Shown here: positions 1-9,166 of the stretch, one piece after another
Layout of the letters: the number at the start of each line of letters is the position of its first letter
Numbering within the stretch: position 1 is the first letter of the stretch
Source of the DNA: Bacteroidota bacterium
GTDB lineage: Bacteria > Bacteroidota > Bacteroidia > UKL13-3
Direction: 5' to 3'
NCBI GenBank assembly: GCA_030680835.1
Contig: JAUXUD010000077.1
Span: forward strand, 1 to 64,000
Length of the DNA stretch: 64,000 bases
The notes under the pieces: generated by a model
Told to the model about the DNA's origin: nothing
Database searches by the model: none
Seen by the model: only the letters and a program-made list of their open reading frames with translations
Program-made: the position numbers and the translations under genes

Positions 1-1
1 C

Positions 2-112
2 AAATTTCTGCGCCGTTATTTAAACCTTTACGATGATATAAAAGGAGCTGTGGAGCAATATGTGGCTGATGTGAAGTCGGTTGATTTTCCAAATGAAAAA
101 GAACAATATTAA
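2..112 (+). CDS. panB: 3-methyl-2-oxobutanoate hydroxymethyltransferase, C-terminal fragment
   Basis: Frame 2 is open from the window edge to a TAA at 110-112 and gives 36 residues ending in DVKSVDFPNEKEQY. That ending matches what I remember of Bacteroidota PanB C-termini (RRYLNLYDD..., then a PNEKEQY tail). PanB transfers a hydroxymethyl group from methylene-tetrahydrofolate to 2-oxoisovalerate in pantothenate synthesis. Only the tail lies in the window, so no catalytic residue can be checked. The identification rests on the tail alone. The fragment is too short and too close to the edge to appear in the ORF track. Confidence 0.7.
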   Translation, partial: KFLRRYLNLYDDIKGAVEQYVADVKSVDFPNEKEQY

Positions 113-173
113 TGTACGATGTACGATGTACGATGTACAATGTACAATGTCAATTTACGATGTACAATGTATG
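112..173. repeat. 7-bp tandem repeat (ATGTACG/ATGTACA)
   Basis: About nine units directly follow the panB stop codon: ATGTACG three times, ATGTACA twice, then degenerate units including ATTTACG, ATGTACA and ATGTATG. The array starts inside the stop codon and ends about 70 bases before the next gene. It is a simple-sequence array in the panB 3' region and does not code for anything. Confidence 0.9.
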
Positions 174-242
174 ATATAAGAAGGGTAGGGTTTACAATGA
201 ACGAAGTTTGATTAAAAAAACTATTTTAGAATTTCCATTAAT

Positions 243-908
243 TTGAAGAAAAATAATCCCTTAATTATATATGAAGACAATCATTTGATTGCTGCTTATA
301 AGTTGTCGGGTCAAACGGTGCAGCCTGAACCAAACAAGCCACGGAGCCTGGAAGAGCAGGTAAAAATTTATCTAAAAGAAAAATATCAAAAGGAGGGTGC
401 TGTATTTTTAGGGGTTATACACCGGATTGATATGCCCGTGAGTGGTTTGGTTTTGTTTGCCAAAACAAGCAAGGCATTAACCCGCATGAACGAGATTTTT
501 CATGACAGATTGGTTCAAAAAATTTATTTGGCCAAAGTTGAAGGGAAACCGAAATTAAAAACCGAATTGATTACACACTGGCTCAGACGTGATGAAAATA
601 AAAATTTCACAAAGGCATTCACCAGTGAAGTTAAAGGCGCTCAAATTGCCAAATTAACTTATGAAATAATTGAATCAAATGCCCGATTTTCCTTGCTCAA
701 AATTAATCTTCATACCGGACGCAAGCATCAGGTTAGGGCGCAACTTTCAGCACTGGGTTGTCCCATAGCCGGTGATGTAAAATATGGAGCCAGTCAACCA
801 ATGGCCGATCAATCAATAGCCCTGCAATCATATAGTATAAGTTTTATACATCCGGTGAAGCTTGAACCGATTGAATTAATTTTGAATAAAAGCGTATTAA
901 AATTGTAA
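243..908 (+). CDS. RluA-family pseudouridine synthase
   Basis: Isomerises uridine to pseudouridine in rRNA or tRNA. The 221-residue protein is a bare catalytic domain without an N-terminal S4 domain. It carries the HRID motif (residues 60-63, D63 being the catalytic aspartate of the HRxD family signature) followed by SGLVLFAKT, and the late HTGRKHQVRAQL motif at about 158-169. An in-frame TAA at 213-215 leaves the TTG at 243 as the best start. The family is clear; which RNA position it modifies cannot be told from sequence. It stands alone between panB and the M48 protease gene. Confidence 0.9.
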   Translation: MKKNNPLIIYEDNHLIAAYKLSGQTVQPEPNKPRSLEEQVKIYLKEKYQKEGAVFLGVIHRIDMPVSGLVLFAKTSKALTRMNEIFHDRLVQKIYLAKVEGKPKLKTELITHWLRRDENKNFTKAFTSEVKGAQIAKLTYEIIESNARFSLLKINLHTGRKHQVRAQLSALGCPIAGDVKYGASQPMADQSIALQSYSISFIHPVKLEPIELILNKSVLKL

Positions 909-1029
909 ATGATTTGTTTTTTATTTCTATTCAGTTCAATTCACTAAATTCGCAGCCTTTAGTTATTAAATATACATTACGGAAATCTTGAATTTAAACC
1001 AGGATGGAACGAATCAAAATCAAAAAAAA

Positions 1030-1884
1030 ATGGACAATAAATTAAGAAGTAGTTATAAAGTAATCATTGTGGTTGTTTTAACAATCATGGTATCAGGCGC
1101 CTGTAAAAAGAAAAATGCAATTGATAAGTGTGGAGGGACCGAGGGCGGACCGGGTGGTTTGGTGAGCTTGCTGGTATCTACTGATCAGGATATCACCATG
1201 GGTTTAGCCGCTGTAAAAGAGATCGAATCCAATCCATCGAAATATCAGGTACTTGATTCATCAAAAAATGTGAAAGCATATGGACATATATACAGGATTA
1301 CCAAGAACATTTTGAATTCAGGCAACGTTTTTTATAAGAATGAATTTGCCTGGAGAATACGTATTATAAAAGATGATTCTACTTTGAATGCATTTTGTAC
1401 TCCGGGTGGGTATATTTATGTTTATACCGGTCTCATCAAATTTCTGGATAATGAAACACAACTGGCAGGGGTTATGGGACATGAAATGGGACATGCCGAT
1501 CGTCGTCATGGTGCAAAACAGATGATACAGCAATATGGAATTTCAATGCTGTTAAGCATCTTAACAGACAGTACCAGCAGCAAACTTCCTGAGCTGGCGG
1601 CAAATTTATTATTGTTAAAATACAGCAGGTCAGATGAAACAGAAGCTGACAATTATTCTGTAAGATATTTATATGGAACCGAATATGATCCGCGTGGAGC
1701 TAAATATTTTTTCGAAAAATTAATCGCTGCGGGTCAAACTGGCGGTATGCCGGCTTTTTTAAGCACACATCCAAATCCGGAAGATCGTGTAGCCAATATC
1801 GATAAATTATGGGAATGTTTGGGATCAAAAGTGGGTCAAACTTTTGTTACACAGTACATGGATTTTAAGAGCAGTTTGCCTTAA
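1030..1884 (+). CDS. M48-family zinc metalloprotease lipoprotein
   Basis: A membrane-anchored zinc protease of the M48 (HtpX/BepA/Oma1-like) family, probably facing the periplasm. The ATG at 1030, 14 codons after the ORF-track start, is preferred because it gives a lipoprotein signal peptide: charged start, hydrophobic run, then SGAC with Cys25 lipidated. The zinc site HEMGH lies at about residues 151-155. The third ligand is probably the Glu of the ETEAD motif about 60 residues later, and STHPNPEDR near the C-terminus is also typical of the family. Several M48 lipoproteins help quality control of outer-membrane proteins, but the substrate here is unknown. Confidence 0.88.
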   Translation: MDNKLRSSYKVIIVVVLTIMVSGACKKKNAIDKCGGTEGGPGGLVSLLVSTDQDITMGLAAVKEIESNPSKYQVLDSSKNVKAYGHIYRITKNILNSGNVFYKNEFAWRIRIIKDDSTLNAFCTPGGYIYVYTGLIKFLDNETQLAGVMGHEMGHADRRHGAKQMIQQYGISMLLSILTDSTSSKLPELAANLLLLKYSRSDETEADNYSVRYLYGTEYDPRGAKYFFEKLIAAGQTGGMPAFLSTHPNPEDRVANIDKLWECLGSKVGQTFVTQYMDFKSSLP

Positions 1885-1940
1885 AATCAATGAATTCTTT
1901 TTTTAAGTAAATTATTAATCAGCAATAAAATTTTAATACT

Positions 1941-3569
1941 ATGAATGGATTTTTTAAAGTTCCGGTGCCGGTAAATGAGCCCGTATTAAACTATGCCCCC
2001 GGCAGCAGCGAACGCAAAGCCCTTAAAGATGCAATACAAGACGCAAGAAGCAAGCAATTGGATATTCCCATGTATATTGGAGGGAATGAAATCCGGAGCG
2101 GAAAAACTTCAGAACTGCGTCCTCCTCATGATCACAGGCATGTTTTGGGTCAGTTTCATATTAGTGATGCATCGCATGTTACAGATGCCATTAATGCAGC
2201 TCTGGCAGCAAAACCTAAATGGGAGGCTTTAAACTGGGAACAACGCGCAGCTATATTTTTAAAGGCAGCCGATTTAATTGCAGGCCCTTACCGTGCTAAA
2301 TTAAACGCTGCAACCATGTTGGGTCAAAGCAAAAATGCATTCCAGGCAGAAATCGACAGTGCTTGTGAAATTATAGATTTCCTGAGGTTTAACGTATTTT
2401 TTATGAGTCAGATTTACGGAGATCAACCCCAATCGGCAAAAGGGTTATGGAACCGAATTGAATACAGGCCACTTGAGGGATTCATCTATGCGCTTACCCC
2501 ATTTAACTTTACTGCGATTGCGGGAAATCTGCCTTCATCTGCAGCCATGATGGGCAATGTGGTTGTTTGGAAACCGAGCAATACACAAGTGTATTCGGCC
2601 AATGTATTGATGGAAGTTTTTCAGCAGGCAGGCGTTCCGGCAGGAGTAATTAATTTAATTTATCCAAGTGGTCCGGTAGCAGCAGGTGTAATATTTAATC
2701 ATGCTGATTTTGCAGGGATTCATTATACAGGATCAACTGCTGTTTTTCTGGATATATGGAAGTCGATTGGAAACAATATTCATAAATTTAAAACCTATCC
2801 ACGTATTGTGGGCGAAACCGGAGGCAAAGATTTTATTATTGCCCATAATTCGGCTGATGTGGATACGCTTGTAACTGCCATGGTTCGGGGATCTTTTGAA
2901 TATCAGGGTCAAAAATGTTCGGCTGCCTCACGTGCATATGTTCCGGGAAATTTGTGGGATGAAGTAAAATCAAAAATGATAAAGGAAATGGCTTCATTTA
3001 AAGTGGGGCCGGTTGAAGATTTCAGAAATTTTGTAAATGCAGTGATTGATGAAAAATCATTTGATAAAATTGTGAAATATATTGAGGATGCCAAACAGGA
3101 CCCATCATGTGAAATCATTTCAGGGGGTACTTATGATAAATCTACCGGCTGGTTTATTACTCCAACTATAATTGTTACCAGTAACCCCAAATACACAACG
3201 ATGTGTGAAGAACTGTTTGGTCCGGTATTAACCGTTTATGTTTACGATGCCGAACAATTTGAAGAAACACTCGACCTGTTGAATTCAACATCTGATTATG
3301 CATTAACAGGAGCAGTATTATCCCAGGATCGGTATGCGATAGAACTTGCTACCTGGAAACTCAGAAATGCGGCAGGTAACTTTTATATCAATGATAAACC
3401 AACAGGAGCTGTAGTAGGTCAGCAACCATTTGGCGGTGCAAGGGCGAGTGGTACCAATGATAAAGCGGGTGCATTAATTAACCTGATGCGTTGGGTGAGT
3501 ATGCGTACGATTAAAGAAACATTTGTACCCCCAACAACTTATGCTTATGATTTTATGAAAGAGGCTTAA
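1941..3569 (+). CDS. pruA: L-glutamate gamma-semialdehyde (P5C) dehydrogenase
   Basis: Oxidises glutamate semialdehyde, the open form of 1-pyrroline-5-carboxylate, to glutamate with NAD+. This is the second step of proline catabolism. At 542 residues it is the long stand-alone form rather than part of a PutA fusion. The general-base Glu sits in GETGGKD (about residue 292) and the nucleophilic Cys in GQKCSAASR (about 326). EELFGPVLTVYVY and QQPFGGARASGTNDK also match the family. No proline dehydrogenase gene is beside it. It is followed after 12 bp by ribD on the same strand. Confidence 0.93.
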   Translation: MNGFFKVPVPVNEPVLNYAPGSSERKALKDAIQDARSKQLDIPMYIGGNEIRSGKTSELRPPHDHRHVLGQFHISDASHVTDAINAALAAKPKWEALNWEQRAAIFLKAADLIAGPYRAKLNAATMLGQSKNAFQAEIDSACEIIDFLRFNVFFMSQIYGDQPQSAKGLWNRIEYRPLEGFIYALTPFNFTAIAGNLPSSAAMMGNVVVWKPSNTQVYSANVLMEVFQQAGVPAGVINLIYPSGPVAAGVIFNHADFAGIHYTGSTAVFLDIWKSIGNNIHKFKTYPRIVGETGGKDFIIAHNSADVDTLVTAMVRGSFEYQGQKCSAASRAYVPGNLWDEVKSKMIKEMASFKVGPVEDFRNFVNAVIDEKSFDKIVKYIEDAKQDPSCEIISGGTYDKSTGWFITPTIIVTSNPKYTTMCEELFGPVLTVYVYDAEQFEETLDLLNSTSDYALTGAVLSQDRYAIELATWKLRNAAGNFYINDKPTGAVVGQQPFGGARASGTNDKAGALINLMRWVSMRTIKETFVPPTTYAYDFMKEA

Positions 3570-3581
3570 GAAAAATGAAAT

Positions 3582-4637
3582 TTGAATTCTGCACATGAAA
3601 TATATATAAAGCGCTGTATCGAGATTGGCAGACTGGGGGCTGGGGCAGTTGCCCCTAACCCACTGGTAGGTTCTGTTATAGTTTATAAAAACAAAATTAT
3701 CGGAGAAGGCTGGCATCAAAAATTTGGTGAGGCACATGCGGAAGTAAATGCAATATCAGCAGTTTCATCCACTGAATTACTGCAGGAAGCAACGCTTTAT
3801 GTTAATCTGGAACCTTGTTGTCACCAGGGTAAAACACCTCCCTGTACCGATTTAATTATTGCCCATAAACTCAAGCGTGTTGTTGTGGGAATGACAGATC
3901 CGAATCCACTGGTATCGGGAAAGGGAATTGAAAGGCTAAGAGCAGCAGGAATAGAAGTAATTACAGGAGTTTTGGAAGATGCATGCAGGGAATTAAATAA
4001 GCGATTCATCACCTATATTCTGAAACACAGACCATATATCATATTAAAATGGGCTCAAACATTAAATGGGTTTATTGCTCCGGATGCCACAAAAATGAGT
4101 GCCGAACAATTTGAAAAAGAACGGCACATCACTGGTAAAGTGATACAAAAACTGGTTCATAAATGGCGGACTCAGGAAGCGGCAATTATGGTTGGTACCA
4201 ACACAGCCATGTTTGACAATCCAGCACTTAACGCGCGTGAATGGATTGGCAATTTGCCATTAAGAATCGTGCTTGACAGAGGCATCCGTCTGCCAAATCA
4301 TTTAAAGGTATTTGATAAAACACAAGCAACCTGGATAGTAAATGAAGTTGAAGACAGGGTAGAAGAAAACCTGAATTATATAAAGGTTAATTTTAAGGAA
4401 GACTGGTTTAACCAATTACTAAACCTTTTGTATGCACATAAAATTCAAAGTTTGATTATTGAAGGGGGCACACAACTATTGAACCATGTTATTAAAAATA
4501 AAAAGTGGGATGAAGCCATTGTGTTTTATGCATCAGCCGCAATAACAGATGGTATTAAAGCTCCCGCAACCGGAGGAAAAATTATTCAGCAACTTTCCAT
4601 CGATCAGGTAAAAATGATTCAATACCAAAAAGTATGA
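3582..4637 (+). CDS. ribD: Bifunctional riboflavin biosynthesis deaminase/reductase
   Basis: Performs steps two and three of riboflavin synthesis: deamination of the GTP-derived pyrimidine, then NADPH reduction of its ribosyl side chain. The N-terminal deaminase domain (about 1-145) shows APNPLVGSVIV, the zinc motif HAEVNA and the PCCHQGKTPPC zinc loop. The reductase domain follows, with LKWAQTLNG, VGTNTAMFDNP and IIEGGTQLLNH. An in-frame TGA at 3576-3578 rules out an earlier start, so the TTG at 3582 is the likely start. The downstream EamA gene overlaps the stop codon by 4 bp, which suggests translational coupling. Confidence 0.94.
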   Translation: MNSAHEIYIKRCIEIGRLGAGAVAPNPLVGSVIVYKNKIIGEGWHQKFGEAHAEVNAISAVSSTELLQEATLYVNLEPCCHQGKTPPCTDLIIAHKLKRVVVGMTDPNPLVSGKGIERLRAAGIEVITGVLEDACRELNKRFITYILKHRPYIILKWAQTLNGFIAPDATKMSAEQFEKERHITGKVIQKLVHKWRTQEAAIMVGTNTAMFDNPALNAREWIGNLPLRIVLDRGIRLPNHLKVFDKTQATWIVNEVEDRVEENLNYIKVNFKEDWFNQLLNLLYAHKIQSLIIEGGTQLLNHVIKNKKWDEAIVFYASAAITDGIKAPATGGKIIQQLSIDQVKMIQYQKV

Positions 4638-5509
4638 TTTACCTGCTGGCGAGTATCTTTTTTTCAACAATAACAGTATGTCTGTTTATGGTATTTGAAA
4701 AAAAAGGAGTCGATACATTTCAAGCTATTGTATTCAATTATCTTACCTGTGCAATTCTGGGGAATGCATTGGCGTCTCAAACCATTTTATCCGGAGAAGT
4801 ATGGTTAACAGGCTGGTTTCCCTATGCATTGGTTTTGGGATTCTTATTTATAATTGTCTTTAATTTTATAGCCCAAACAGCACAGAAATTAGGTGTTTCT
4901 ACAAGTATGGTTGCAGCAAAATTATCGGTAGTAATACCCGTTATTGCTACAGTTATTCTTTATAATGAACCGCTGAATTTTATGAAAATAAGCGGAATTT
5001 TAATTTCATTAATTGCTGTTTACCTGATCAGTAAAAAGGAAAATGAAGAAACACACAGCGCCATTAAACTTTTTTATTTACCCATCCTTGTTTTTATCGG
5101 AAGCGGATGTATTGACACCTTATTGAACTATACTGAACAAAATTATATTCCCCCTTTTGATGTAGATTCAATTATTACTACAATATTTTGTGTTGCATTT
5201 TTAGTGGGTGCAATCTACCTTTTGTTATTACTGGTGATAAGAAAGAAAACTTTTGCGTTTAAGAATTTAGGATGGGGTATTTTATTGGGTTTGCCGAATT
5301 ATTTCAGCATGTTTTTTCTGTTAAAAACCCTGGGTCAGTTTCAGGGGAGTTATATATTTCCACTCAATAACATTGGAATTGTTGCTGCATCAACTTTAGC
5401 GGGAGTACTTGTTTTTAAAGAAAAACTTTCACCTCAAAATAAGTTTGGATTGATTTTGGCAATATTGTCCATATTAATAATTTCGATTTCAGATGCTTTT
5501 TTCAGATAG
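4634..5509 (+). CDS. EamA/DMT-family transporter
   Basis: A 291-residue integral membrane protein, almost wholly hydrophobic, with about ten predicted helices in two five-helix halves as in the drug/metabolite transporter superfamily. The end of the first half has the familiar lead-in to a charged loop (AVYLISKKENEE), and the second half ends LAILSILIISISDAFFR. The substrate cannot be inferred. It overlaps ribD by 4 bp and the following yigZ by 17 bp, so the three genes are probably co-transcribed, but a link to riboflavin transport would be speculation. Confidence 0.85.
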   Translation: MIYLLASIFFSTITVCLFMVFEKKGVDTFQAIVFNYLTCAILGNALASQTILSGEVWLTGWFPYALVLGFLFIIVFNFIAQTAQKLGVSTSMVAAKLSVVIPVIATVILYNEPLNFMKISGILISLIAVYLISKKENEETHSAIKLFYLPILVFIGSGCIDTLLNYTEQNYIPPFDVDSIITTIFCVAFLVGAIYLLLLLVIRKKTFAFKNLGWGILLGLPNYFSMFFLLKTLGQFQGSYIFPLNNIGIVAASTLAGVLVFKEKLSPQNKFGLILAILSILIISISDAFFR

Positions 5510-6122
5510 CTTTAAAACACTTACACAACCTGCAGAGGGTGAATTTAAAGACCGGGGTAGCAGATTTATTGGTTTACTTTTTCCTGTAAAAACAGAAGAT
5601 GAAGCCAAAGAACTCATTAAAAAAATAAAGAAAGAACACCATGCTGCAGCCCATCATTGCTGGGCATTGGTTTTAGGCAGTGATCAATCATTTCAAAAAA
5701 GTTCGGACGACAGAGAACCGGCCGGAACCGCAGGCAAACCTATTTTAAGAGTATTGTTGTCGGTGGGTGTTACCAATGTTTTGGCAGTTGTGGTAAGATA
5801 CTTTGGAGGAAAGTTGTTAGGAGTTCCCGGTTTGATTCATGCGTACGGAGAAGCGGTAAAGGAGGCATTAAATTCAACGGAAATAGTTGAAATGACCCTT
5901 TATGATGTATATTTTGTTCCCTGCAACTATCAAAATCAACACGAATTAATCAGAATTTTAAAACAATTTTTGGTAAAATTTCATCCTTCAACAAAAGATA
6001 ATGAGCCAGGTATTATATTTGAAGTAAAGCCATCACAAATAAATCAGTTGGAAAAACAAATTTTAGCCAATGCATTTTCAGGCATAAAATGGGTTCAGCA
6101 AATAAGCAGTAAAAAAAAATAA
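5493..6122 (+). CDS. yigZ: YigZ/IMPACT-family protein
   Basis: Matches the YigZ/IMPACT family in length (209 residues) and in order of motifs: FKDRGSRFIG near the start, HHAAAHHCWA, DDREPAGTAGKPIL, and VRYFGGKLLGVPGLIHAYGEA at about 105-125. The C-terminal third fits the family's second small alpha/beta domain. The eukaryotic relative IMPACT regulates the GCN2 kinase; the bacterial role is not settled. The start lies inside the EamA gene, in a different frame, and the stop is 7 bp before the next gene. Confidence 0.9.
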   Translation: MLFSDSFKTLTQPAEGEFKDRGSRFIGLLFPVKTEDEAKELIKKIKKEHHAAAHHCWALVLGSDQSFQKSSDDREPAGTAGKPILRVLLSVGVTNVLAVVVRYFGGKLLGVPGLIHAYGEAVKEALNSTEIVEMTLYDVYFVPCNYQNQHELIRILKQFLVKFHPSTKDNEPGIIFEVKPSQINQLEKQILANAFSGIKWVQQISSKKK

Positions 6123-6129
6123 TTCAGGC

Positions 6130-7887
6130 ATGAAAAAATGGATTTCAATAGGAGTGTTGTTTACAGTTACGTTAGGTGCTATTTATGCCCAAATTCCTGA
6201 AAGGACTGCCCGGCTCATAGAATTAAATCAAACAATTCCGCTTGTAAATATTGAAGTTGAAACCAAACAATTTTTAATCGGTTTATATCCCTGGTTGAAC
6301 ACAAATCAAAATGAACTTATTTTGATAAGTAAACGCCAAAGTTTGGTAGGCTGGCATTTGCTATATGAACATTTACACCGAGGGACAAGTGTATATTCGA
6401 GCAATATAAAAGTAAACATTTCAAATAATGGAGCCATTTTGTCAATAGCCGACAATCTGATAGAAATTACTGCGCTTGTACAACAACACAATACATCACT
6501 TAAAAATGACGGTTTAAAACCGGTTTATGCAAATGCTTTGAACCGCTTAGAACCCTTATACGTAAAAAAAGTAAAAAACGATGCAGGTGAGTATGAAGAG
6601 TTTTTGATAAATGCAAATGGAGAAATCCTATCCAGAAGGTCTCTGGATTTATATAATGGAAGAAAGGATACCATGGTTATTACGAAAGTATTTAATCCGG
6701 ATCCGTTAACAACTGCCAAAAAACTATACGGTGATGATGGCGGGTTGTGGGTTAACAAAAATGGTCAGGATTATGTTGAATTAAATGCGCAACGTGTTCC
6801 CGTAAACGTAACAATTGCATTTGAAAATGACACGTTTTATACCGCCAACAAGTTTGCAAAAATTGTAGATTCAGAAAGTCCGGTTCAGATTCCATACCAA
6901 AGCAAAATAAACAATTTCGATTTTAACCGAAGCCATCCTGCTTTCCGGGAAATGATGTCGTTATACCATATTGAGCAGTACAGAGGATATCTGAAAAGCA
7001 TCGGTTTACCTTTCGATTCCATGTTTGTGATCAATGTAGATGTTTCGGCATATCAGGGGCAGGATCAGTCCAGATTTTCTTCGCAAAATGGCAATCCCAG
7101 CCTGTTCTTTGGCACAGGTGGCGTACCCGATGCAGAAGATGCGGATGTGATTATACATGAATATACCCATGGCATCACATATTTTATTGCGCCACACACA
7201 ACAAGCGGAACTGAGCGGCTGGCATTTGAAGAAGCAAACTGCGATTTTATGGCCTGTCAGTATTCAAAAGCACTCAGTGATTTTAACTGGCGCCTGGTGT
7301 TTAACTGGGATGGACATAATGTGTATTGGGAAGGTCGTGATGCCAATAGTCCAAATAAATACCCTAAAGATTTAGATCCTGATTTTTATAAATCATCGGT
7401 TATCTGGAGCAGCATGCTTAATGATATGAGCCTGGATATGGGAAGAGCGGTTACTACCCGGATATTGATCGCATCCATGTATAGCTATACAGAAAATATG
7501 AGCATGCAACAGGCCGCCGAATTATTAGTAGAAGCGGATAGTTTGCTGTATGGGAAAATGCATTTTTGGGCTTTAAAAAACCGGCTGATTGAAAGAGGAT
7601 TTGATATTCCTTTAGGGATGAACCCAGAAACTGAATTGCAGAACAATGTGTCCATTATAAACAGTTCAGGTTTTGCAACCTCAAATGGTAACCTGCAAAT
7701 ACAAACAAACCTGAAAAATGGATTTCGGATTGAATTGTTCAATCTGGAAGGAAAATCAATAATTAAAACAGAAAGTCAGCAGTCAGAAATTTCAATCTCT
7801 CCGCAATCGGTTCCGGTAGGCATGTATGTGTTAAAAATTTCGTCAGGAAATCAAAATTTTGTTAGCAAAGTTGTACGAGTGCAATAA
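6130..7887 (+). CDS. Secreted M4/M36-type metallopeptidase with T9SS sorting domain
   Basis: An exported zinc peptidase of the gluzincin type. A signal peptide (residues 1-20, ending in IYAQ) is followed by a propeptide-like region. The zinc motif HEYTHG sits near residue 345, and the third ligand is probably the Glu of FEEANCDFMA about 25-30 residues later. This spacing is like thermolysin (M4) and fungalysin (M36). The last 80 residues (FRIELFNLEGKSI ... GMYVLKISSG ... KVVRVQ) form a type A T9SS sorting domain, so the enzyme should cross the outer membrane by T9SS and be secreted or anchored on the surface. M36 is slightly favoured over M4, but this is not certain. Confidence 0.85.
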   Translation: MKKWISIGVLFTVTLGAIYAQIPERTARLIELNQTIPLVNIEVETKQFLIGLYPWLNTNQNELILISKRQSLVGWHLLYEHLHRGTSVYSSNIKVNISNNGAILSIADNLIEITALVQQHNTSLKNDGLKPVYANALNRLEPLYVKKVKNDAGEYEEFLINANGEILSRRSLDLYNGRKDTMVITKVFNPDPLTTAKKLYGDDGGLWVNKNGQDYVELNAQRVPVNVTIAFENDTFYTANKFAKIVDSESPVQIPYQSKINNFDFNRSHPAFREMMSLYHIEQYRGYLKSIGLPFDSMFVINVDVSAYQGQDQSRFSSQNGNPSLFFGTGGVPDAEDADVIIHEYTHGITYFIAPHTTSGTERLAFEEANCDFMACQYSKALSDFNWRLVFNWDGHNVYWEGRDANSPNKYPKDLDPDFYKSSVIWSSMLNDMSLDMGRAVTTRILIASMYSYTENMSMQQAAELLVEADSLLYGKMHFWALKNRLIERGFDIPLGMNPETELQNNVSIINSSGFATSNGNLQIQTNLKNGFRIELFNLEGKSIIKTESQQSEISISPQSVPVGMYVLKISSGNQNFVSKVVRVQ

Positions 7888-7907
7888 TTTTAATGAGCCT
7901 TTGTAAA

Positions 7908-8972
7908 TCAACTTACAATCGCTTCCTCATGTTTTTTATTGGCTAATTGTCCGCAGGCAGCGTCTATATCTTTACCCCTGCTGCGCCTAACCCTGGCCAC
8001 GATTCCATTGCGTTCGAGATAGGCACAAAAATTATCTATTTTTGCTGTATCGGCTTTTTCAAACTGATTGTCACCGGTTGGATTGTATTCGATGATATTT
8101 ACTTTACAGGGTACTTTTTTACAGAAGTCCAATAACTCTTTTGCATCTTTCAGGCTTTCATTAAAATTGTTGAATGCAATATATTCAAAGGTAATCCGCT
8201 TTTTGGTTTTAGAATGAAAGTAGCGCAATGCTTCAGCAACAGCATGCAGGTTGTTGCTTTCATTGATGGGCATTATCTGATTTCGTTTGGTATCATTGGC
8301 AGCGTGCAAACTCAGGGCAAGGTTAAATTTAACATTGTCGTCGGCAAGCTTTACAATCATTTTGGCTATCCCTGCAGTAGAAACGGTTATCCTATCGCTG
8401 CTCATTCCCAAACCTTCAGGAGAAGTTATTTTTTCAATACCACCCAATACATTGCTATAGTTTAATAAAGGCTCACCCATTCCCATAAAAACAATATTGG
8501 TAAGAGGTTTTTGATAATGGGTCTGAGCCCAGTTTCTGATTAAAACCACCTGATCATAAATTTCGCCCGGCGTTAAGTTACGTTCGCGGTTTAAGGTACC
8601 GGTAGCGCAAAATTTGCAGGTTAAACTGCAACCAACCTGCGAGGAAACACAGGCTGTCATTCTGTCATCGGCAGGTATCAATACCCCTTCCACCAAAAGT
8701 CCGTCATGTAATCTGAACCCACTTTTAATCGTTCCATCACTGCTAATCTGTTTGTCTTCAACTTTAACCGCATGAATAATAAAGTTTGAATTCAGCCAGT
8801 TTCTGGTTTCTGCATTCAGATTGCTCATTTCTTCAAAACGGATACATGATTTTTTCCACAGCCATTCGTAAACCTGCTGGCCTCTGAAAGCCTTATCGCC
8901 CCGTTGTGTAAAGGCGGTTTTGATTTCATCAAGGCTCATGGAGCGAATATCCTTTTTTACAATCTCATTCAT
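7908..8972 (-). CDS. rlmN: 23S rRNA (adenine2503-C2)/tRNA methyltransferase RlmN
   Basis: A radical SAM enzyme that methylates C2 of A2503 in 23S rRNA, and A37 in some tRNAs. The iron-sulphur motif CSLTCKFC is present. CVSSQVGC, seven residues before the cluster, supplies the first conserved catalytic Cys, and DAACGQL near the C-terminus supplies the methyl-carrying Cys. FMGMGEPLLNY and the SLHAAND segment are family hallmarks, and 354 residues is the usual length. The ATG lies 7 nt after a good -7 element on the same strand. It is convergent with the metallopeptidase gene. Confidence 0.96.
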   Translation of the reverse strand: MNEIVKKDIRSMSLDEIKTAFTQRGDKAFRGQQVYEWLWKKSCIRFEEMSNLNAETRNWLNSNFIIHAVKVEDKQISSDGTIKSGFRLHDGLLVEGVLIPADDRMTACVSSQVGCSLTCKFCATGTLNRERNLTPGEIYDQVVLIRNWAQTHYQKPLTNIVFMGMGEPLLNYSNVLGGIEKITSPEGLGMSSDRITVSTAGIAKMIVKLADDNVKFNLALSLHAANDTKRNQIMPINESNNLHAVAEALRYFHSKTKKRITFEYIAFNNFNESLKDAKELLDFCKKVPCKVNIIEYNPTGDNQFEKADTAKIDNFCAYLERNGIVARVRRSRGKDIDAACGQLANKKHEEAIVS

Positions 8973-8979
8973 TTTGTGG

Positions 8980-8987
8980 CAAATATA
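8980..8987 (-). promoter_or_regulatory. Bacteroidota -7 element of rlmN
   Basis: Read on the minus strand this is TATATTTG, an exact match to TAnnTTTG, and it ends 7 nt before the rlmN ATG. No clear TTTG -33 box was found at the usual spacing. The expected transcript would have almost no leader. Confidence 0.6.
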
Positions 8988-9104
8988 ACGCTTAACTGTT
9001 CAAGATGGATATTCAATGTTTCGTAAAATAAATACGAGAAATGGGATTTATTTTTTTAAAAACTATTTTGGCTTGAAGCCTGTAAATGCTGGATTTATTT
9101 TTTT

Positions 9105-9149
9105 TTATCCTTGAAAATCCAAAATGCCATTTTGGATTTTCAAGGATAA
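9105..9149. repeat. Perfect 22-bp-arm palindrome upstream of the ATPase gene (copy 1)
   Basis: Arms 9105-9126 and 9128-9149 are exact reverse complements around a single central base. The core reads CCTTGAAAATCC on the left and GGATTTTCAAGG on the right. It ends 17 bp before the ATPase start codon. Three related but less perfect copies lie after the ATPase gene, all in the same orientation. It could act as a hairpin in the 5' leader, a protein-binding palindrome or an element end. Confidence 0.95.
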
Positions 9150-9166
9150 TTATCTAAAATTGAACT

